This document shows, in pieces, positions 61,526-64,000 of a stretch of DNA of 64,000 nt. Location: the NCBI GenBank assembly GCA_050176585.1, contig JBFXHX010000003.1, positions 62,001-126,000 of the forward strand. The letters run 5' to 3'. The translations under genes and the position numbers were made by a program. How positions within the stretch are numbered: position 1 is the first letter of the stretch; each line of letters starts with the position of its first letter. Source of the stretch: CAYYWP01 sp050176585. GTDB lineage: Bacteria > Desulfobacterota > Binatia > HRBIN30 > CADEER01. A model generated the notes under the pieces. That model did no database searches. It saw only the letters and a program-made list of their open reading frames with translations, and was not told where the DNA came from.

Positions 61526-63535
61526 ATGACAGAACAGCGCCCGGCGCTGCGGAATCATCTGCGCGCTTGGGGCGCTATCGCAGCCCTGACCTGTGCCGCG
61601 GCCGCGCAGTTTCTGCTGGAGCGGGCGCGGGTGCTGCAGTCTCCGCCACCGGCCGCAAGCGCGCTACTGTTTCTCGCCGGCGCCGGGCTCACCGTGGCGG
61701 TGACGCGGGCGCACCGCGAATGGTGCGCGGGCGCGCGGCCGCTGGCCATCGAGGTGCCCCGCTGGGGATGGCTGCTCGCTTGCGCGCCCGGCCTATTCTG
61801 TCTCGCGGTGGCGACCGCGGTTGCAAGACCCGGAGCCCCGAATCGCACGATCCTGTTGTGGTGGTGCAGTGGTATCGCGCTGCTGCTGGCCACCGGGGTG
61901 GCGCACGCGCTCTGGGCGCGCGGCGGTGCCGTCGCCGCCCGGGGCGCCGAATGGTCGCGAGCGCGGCTGGCGGTCAGTTACGCACTGCTGATCGCCGTCG
62001 GTCTGGCGTTCCGTCTCGCGGGGGGTCTCCAGGTGCTCCCCGCGTTCGTCGAGAGCGACGAAGCCTATACGTTGATCGAGGCCCGGGGGACGTTGGGAAA
62101 CGATCCGTACAAGTGGTTCGGCGTCTGGTGGATCGGCGTGCCGAATATCGCGCTGGTGCTCACGCGCGCCGCCCAGCTGGTGTTCGGCGACACGCTCTGG
62201 GGCGGGCGCATGGGCGGGGTGGTGCTCGGAACCGTCGCCGTCGTCGCCGCGTTTGCATTTGCGCGCCGTCTGATCGGCAATCTCCCCGCGCTGACCGCGG
62301 CCCTCCTGACCGCCAGCGCCCATGCGCTCGTCCACTGGTCTCGCAATGGCCAGATCTTCATCCAGACCCCGATGGCCGCCGCCGTCATCCTCTGGATGCT
62401 CGTGCGCGTCTGGACGGGCGGCGGCCTGTTGTCGTGGATCGGAGCCGGCGTGGCGCTCGGGGTCGGCGCGCAGACGTACCAGGCGTCACAGCTGTTCCCG
62501 GTGCTGGTCGGACTGACGGCCGCCGGCTGGGCCGCCATCGCGCGCACCGCCCGCAGGGGCGCCCTGCTGTCCACCGCGCTGATCTTTGCGATCGCGCTGC
62601 TCGCCGCCGGGCCGTTGATCCGCAGCATGCTGCGCGCGGCGGAGCTCATCGGCAGCCGCCCGAGTGTTCTGTTCGCCTTCAGCGCGGCGACACGCGAGCA
62701 ATACGGCGACGAGTTTCCCTCCTGGCTCGTCGAGCACATGGGTCAGACACTGACGATGTTCAACACCGGCGGCGACTTCTACCCCGCGTATTGGGCGCAC
62801 CGGTCGCTGGTCGACGCGGTGACCGCTGCGCTCATTCCGCTCGCAGCGGTGTTCGTGCTGAGCCGGCTGTGGACGGCGACCGGCTGGCTGTGCGCCACCT
62901 GGTGGAGCGGGTACCTGTTGGTCGCGGTGTTTCTCGCAAACCATCCTCCCACGTACCATCGGGTCGCGACTGCGCTGCTGTTCGCCTCGGTCGCAGTCGC
63001 CTGGACGCTCGTCGAGTTGCTGGCCGCGATCCGCGACGGGTTCCATCTGAGCCACCGCTTCGTCGCGGCTGGCTGTGGCGCGTTTGCGCTCCTGGCCGTC
63101 GCCGCCAACGCGCACTACTACTTCTCCGAGTTCCGCGCACAGCGCCCGATCCAGCACACCCTCGGGCTGGCGTTGCTCACGTGCCCCTACGCGGGAACGC
63201 ACGTCGTCATCGATGCCACCATACTCGACGGCATCGAGTACGTGCCGCCGATCAACCCCGCCTGGGACATCTTGTGTCCGGAATTGGCCAGGGTCCGCGT
63301 GGCGCGCGCGAGCGATTTATGGAAGGTCCCGCCGGCCGCCCAGTCGGATCGCGCGGTGTTGGTGGTCCCGGCTGCGGTCGCCGAGGCGCATCCCGGTCGC
63401 CCCGAGGGCTACCGCGTCGCTCGGCAGTTCGTCGATCGCCGGATCGGGTTCCCGGAACCGTTGCCGCTGGCGGTGTACGAGCTCGAGCGCGAGCGCCCCG
63501 CCAGCGCAGCGAGCGCGCAGGGCGACACTCCGTAA
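61526..63535 (+). CDS. GT-C/PMT-like membrane glycosyltransferase
   Basis: A 669-aa protein with about a dozen membrane spans. A set of extra helices stands first (residues about 10-130). The catalytic unit then has VLPAFVESDEAYTLIEARG, giving the acidic pair in an outside loop. ALVHWSRNGQIFIQTP, GAQTYQASQLFPVL and TLTMFNTGGDFYPAYW are shared, in order, with the first half of the protein at 47454-51773. The last 120 residues are soluble and end in an alanine/serine tail. It probably uses a polyprenyl-phosphate sugar; the specific reaction is not known. Confidence 0.82.
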   Translation: MTEQRPALRNHLRAWGAIAALTCAAAAQFLLERARVLQSPPPAASALLFLAGAGLTVAVTRAHREWCAGARPLAIEVPRWGWLLACAPGLFCLAVATAVARPGAPNRTILLWWCSGIALLLATGVAHALWARGGAVAARGAEWSRARLAVSYALLIAVGLAFRLAGGLQVLPAFVESDEAYTLIEARGTLGNDPYKWFGVWWIGVPNIALVLTRAAQLVFGDTLWGGRMGGVVLGTVAVVAAFAFARRLIGNLPALTAALLTASAHALVHWSRNGQIFIQTPMAAAVILWMLVRVWTGGGLLSWIGAGVALGVGAQTYQASQLFPVLVGLTAAGWAAIARTARRGALLSTALIFAIALLAAGPLIRSMLRAAELIGSRPSVLFAFSAATREQYGDEFPSWLVEHMGQTLTMFNTGGDFYPAYWAHRSLVDAVTAALIPLAAVFVLSRLWTATGWLCATWWSGYLLVAVFLANHPPTYHRVATALLFASVAVAWTLVELLAAIRDGFHLSHRFVAAGCGAFALLAVAANAHYYFSEFRAQRPIQHTLGLALLTCPYAGTHVVIDATILDGIEYVPPINPAWDILCPELARVRVARASDLWKVPPAAQSDRAVLVVPAAVAEAHPGRPEGYRVARQFVDRRIGFPEPLPLAVYELERERPASAASAQGDTP

Positions 63536-63568
63536 TCCCGCTGCGAAACGCCGCCGCGCCCGTATCGA

Positions 63569-64000
63569 TCAACGCGCCACGGCCGTGACCGCACTCTCCG
63601 GAGTGGGCGGCAGCGACGAGCAGCTCTCGGGCGCCGTCGGCTCAATCGGATATCCGAAGGCCAAGAAGTCGGTCATGACCGGCGCTTTGGACGTGACCGT
63701 TTCCGCGATGTCGAGCCGTAAGCCGATGCAATCGAGCGGCGGCGAGAAGCGGTAATGGAAGGTGAGATACTTGCCGTGGCGAACCGGGGATGCCGATCGA
63801 CTCGGATATGTCCGCACCGGTGCGGAGGTGCCGTCGGCGAACAACGCGGCGAGCGTGAAGCGGGCCGGCTCTCCCGCTTCGCGTTTCTGGGCACCCCAGA
63901 AGCGCAGGGCGACGTCAGTGACGGCCGCCGGCGTCGAAAAGTGCACGGCGTACCAGCTCGGCGCTGGCGCGTCGGGCCACCACCGAAGACCCGCGCGCGT
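63569..64000 (-). CDS. C-terminal part of a protein ending in a galactose-binding-like domain, partial
   Basis: The gene enters from the right edge on the minus strand; 143 codons plus stop are visible, and the frame is open to the last base. It reads ...GLRWWPDAPAPSWYAVHFST, then VTDVALRFWGAQ, HGKYLTFHYRFSPPLDCIGL and ends in a serine/proline tail. The tryptophan-rich entry and beta-strand pattern resemble F5/8-type C (discoidin) or related carbohydrate-binding domains. It probably belongs to another modular envelope protein, perhaps a further GT-C. It is convergent with the gene at 61526. Confidence 0.6.
   Translation of the reverse strand, partial: TRAGLRWWPDAPAPSWYAVHFSTPAAVTDVALRFWGAQKREAGEPARFTLAALFADGTSAPVRTYPSRSASPVRHGKYLTFHYRFSPPLDCIGLRLDIAETVTSKAPVMTDFLAFGYPIEPTAPESCSSLPPTPESAVTAVAR

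Overview
The window comes from a high-GC bacterium. It holds one very long ribosomal, transcription and translation gene run on the + strand (about 1-32 kb), a mixed housekeeping stretch (32-43 kb), and a dense region of membrane glycosyltransferases (43-64 kb). The order rlmB, tRNA-Thr/Tyr/Gly/Thr, tuf, rpmG, tRNA-Trp, secE, nusG, rplKAJL, rpoBC is the one typical of Deltaproteobacteria-like lineages (Desulfobacterota, Myxococcota, Binatota). A 61-residue zinc-type S14 and compact RpoB and RpoC (1372 and 1377 aa) agree. The phylum is an inference from gene order and protein form, not from any comparison I could run.

0-32 kb: the 3' end of rlmB, four tRNA genes behind a TTGACA promoter, tuf copy 1, rpmG, tRNA-Trp, secE-nusG-rplK-rplA-rplJ-rplL-rpoB-rpoC, then a good promoter and rpsL-rpsG-fusA-tuf copy 2, followed without a break by the S10, spc and alpha operons to rplQ. 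A perfect 16-bp stem with one bulge follows rplQ. map and infA are absent between adk and rpmJ. L33, L24, S14 and L36 all keep cysteine (zinc-type) motifs. The two tuf copies are identical over about 1.19 kb and use G-ending codons unlike their neighbours. A terminator-like hairpin with a T-tract sits between rpsG and fusA, and fusA has no Shine-Dalgarno next to its ATG.

32-43 kb: tRNA-Ser (minus), a pair of M16 peptidases (one with HxxEH, one without), a TMTC-like membrane glycosyltransferase with TPRs, alanine dehydrogenase, folD, gcvH, uppP, a TonB-like protein, tatA and a zinc-ribbon membrane protein. uppP, tatA and the TonB-like gene all concern the cell envelope.

43-64 kb: two DPM1-like family 2 glycosyltransferases that could make polyprenyl-phosphate sugars, six GT-C/PMT-like multi-membrane-span proteins, a methyltransferase, a CrcB fluoride channel, a membrane-anchored LamG-like protein and a broken-off gene ending in a galactose-binding-like domain. 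Several GT-C proteins carry C-terminal outside domains: an NHL propeller, a PA14-like domain, and beta-sandwiches. One 1.4-kb-residue protein is a tandem fusion whose two halves resemble two separate genes found 6-10 kb away. I read this region as a candidate extracytoplasmic glycosylation locus of modular GT-C enzymes, and as the most likely place for an undescribed system.

I saw no insertion sequence, transposase, integrase, CRISPR array or rRNA gene. No gene-free stretch exceeds about 300 bases except 31915-32350, which contains the tRNA-Ser gene and the rplQ terminator.
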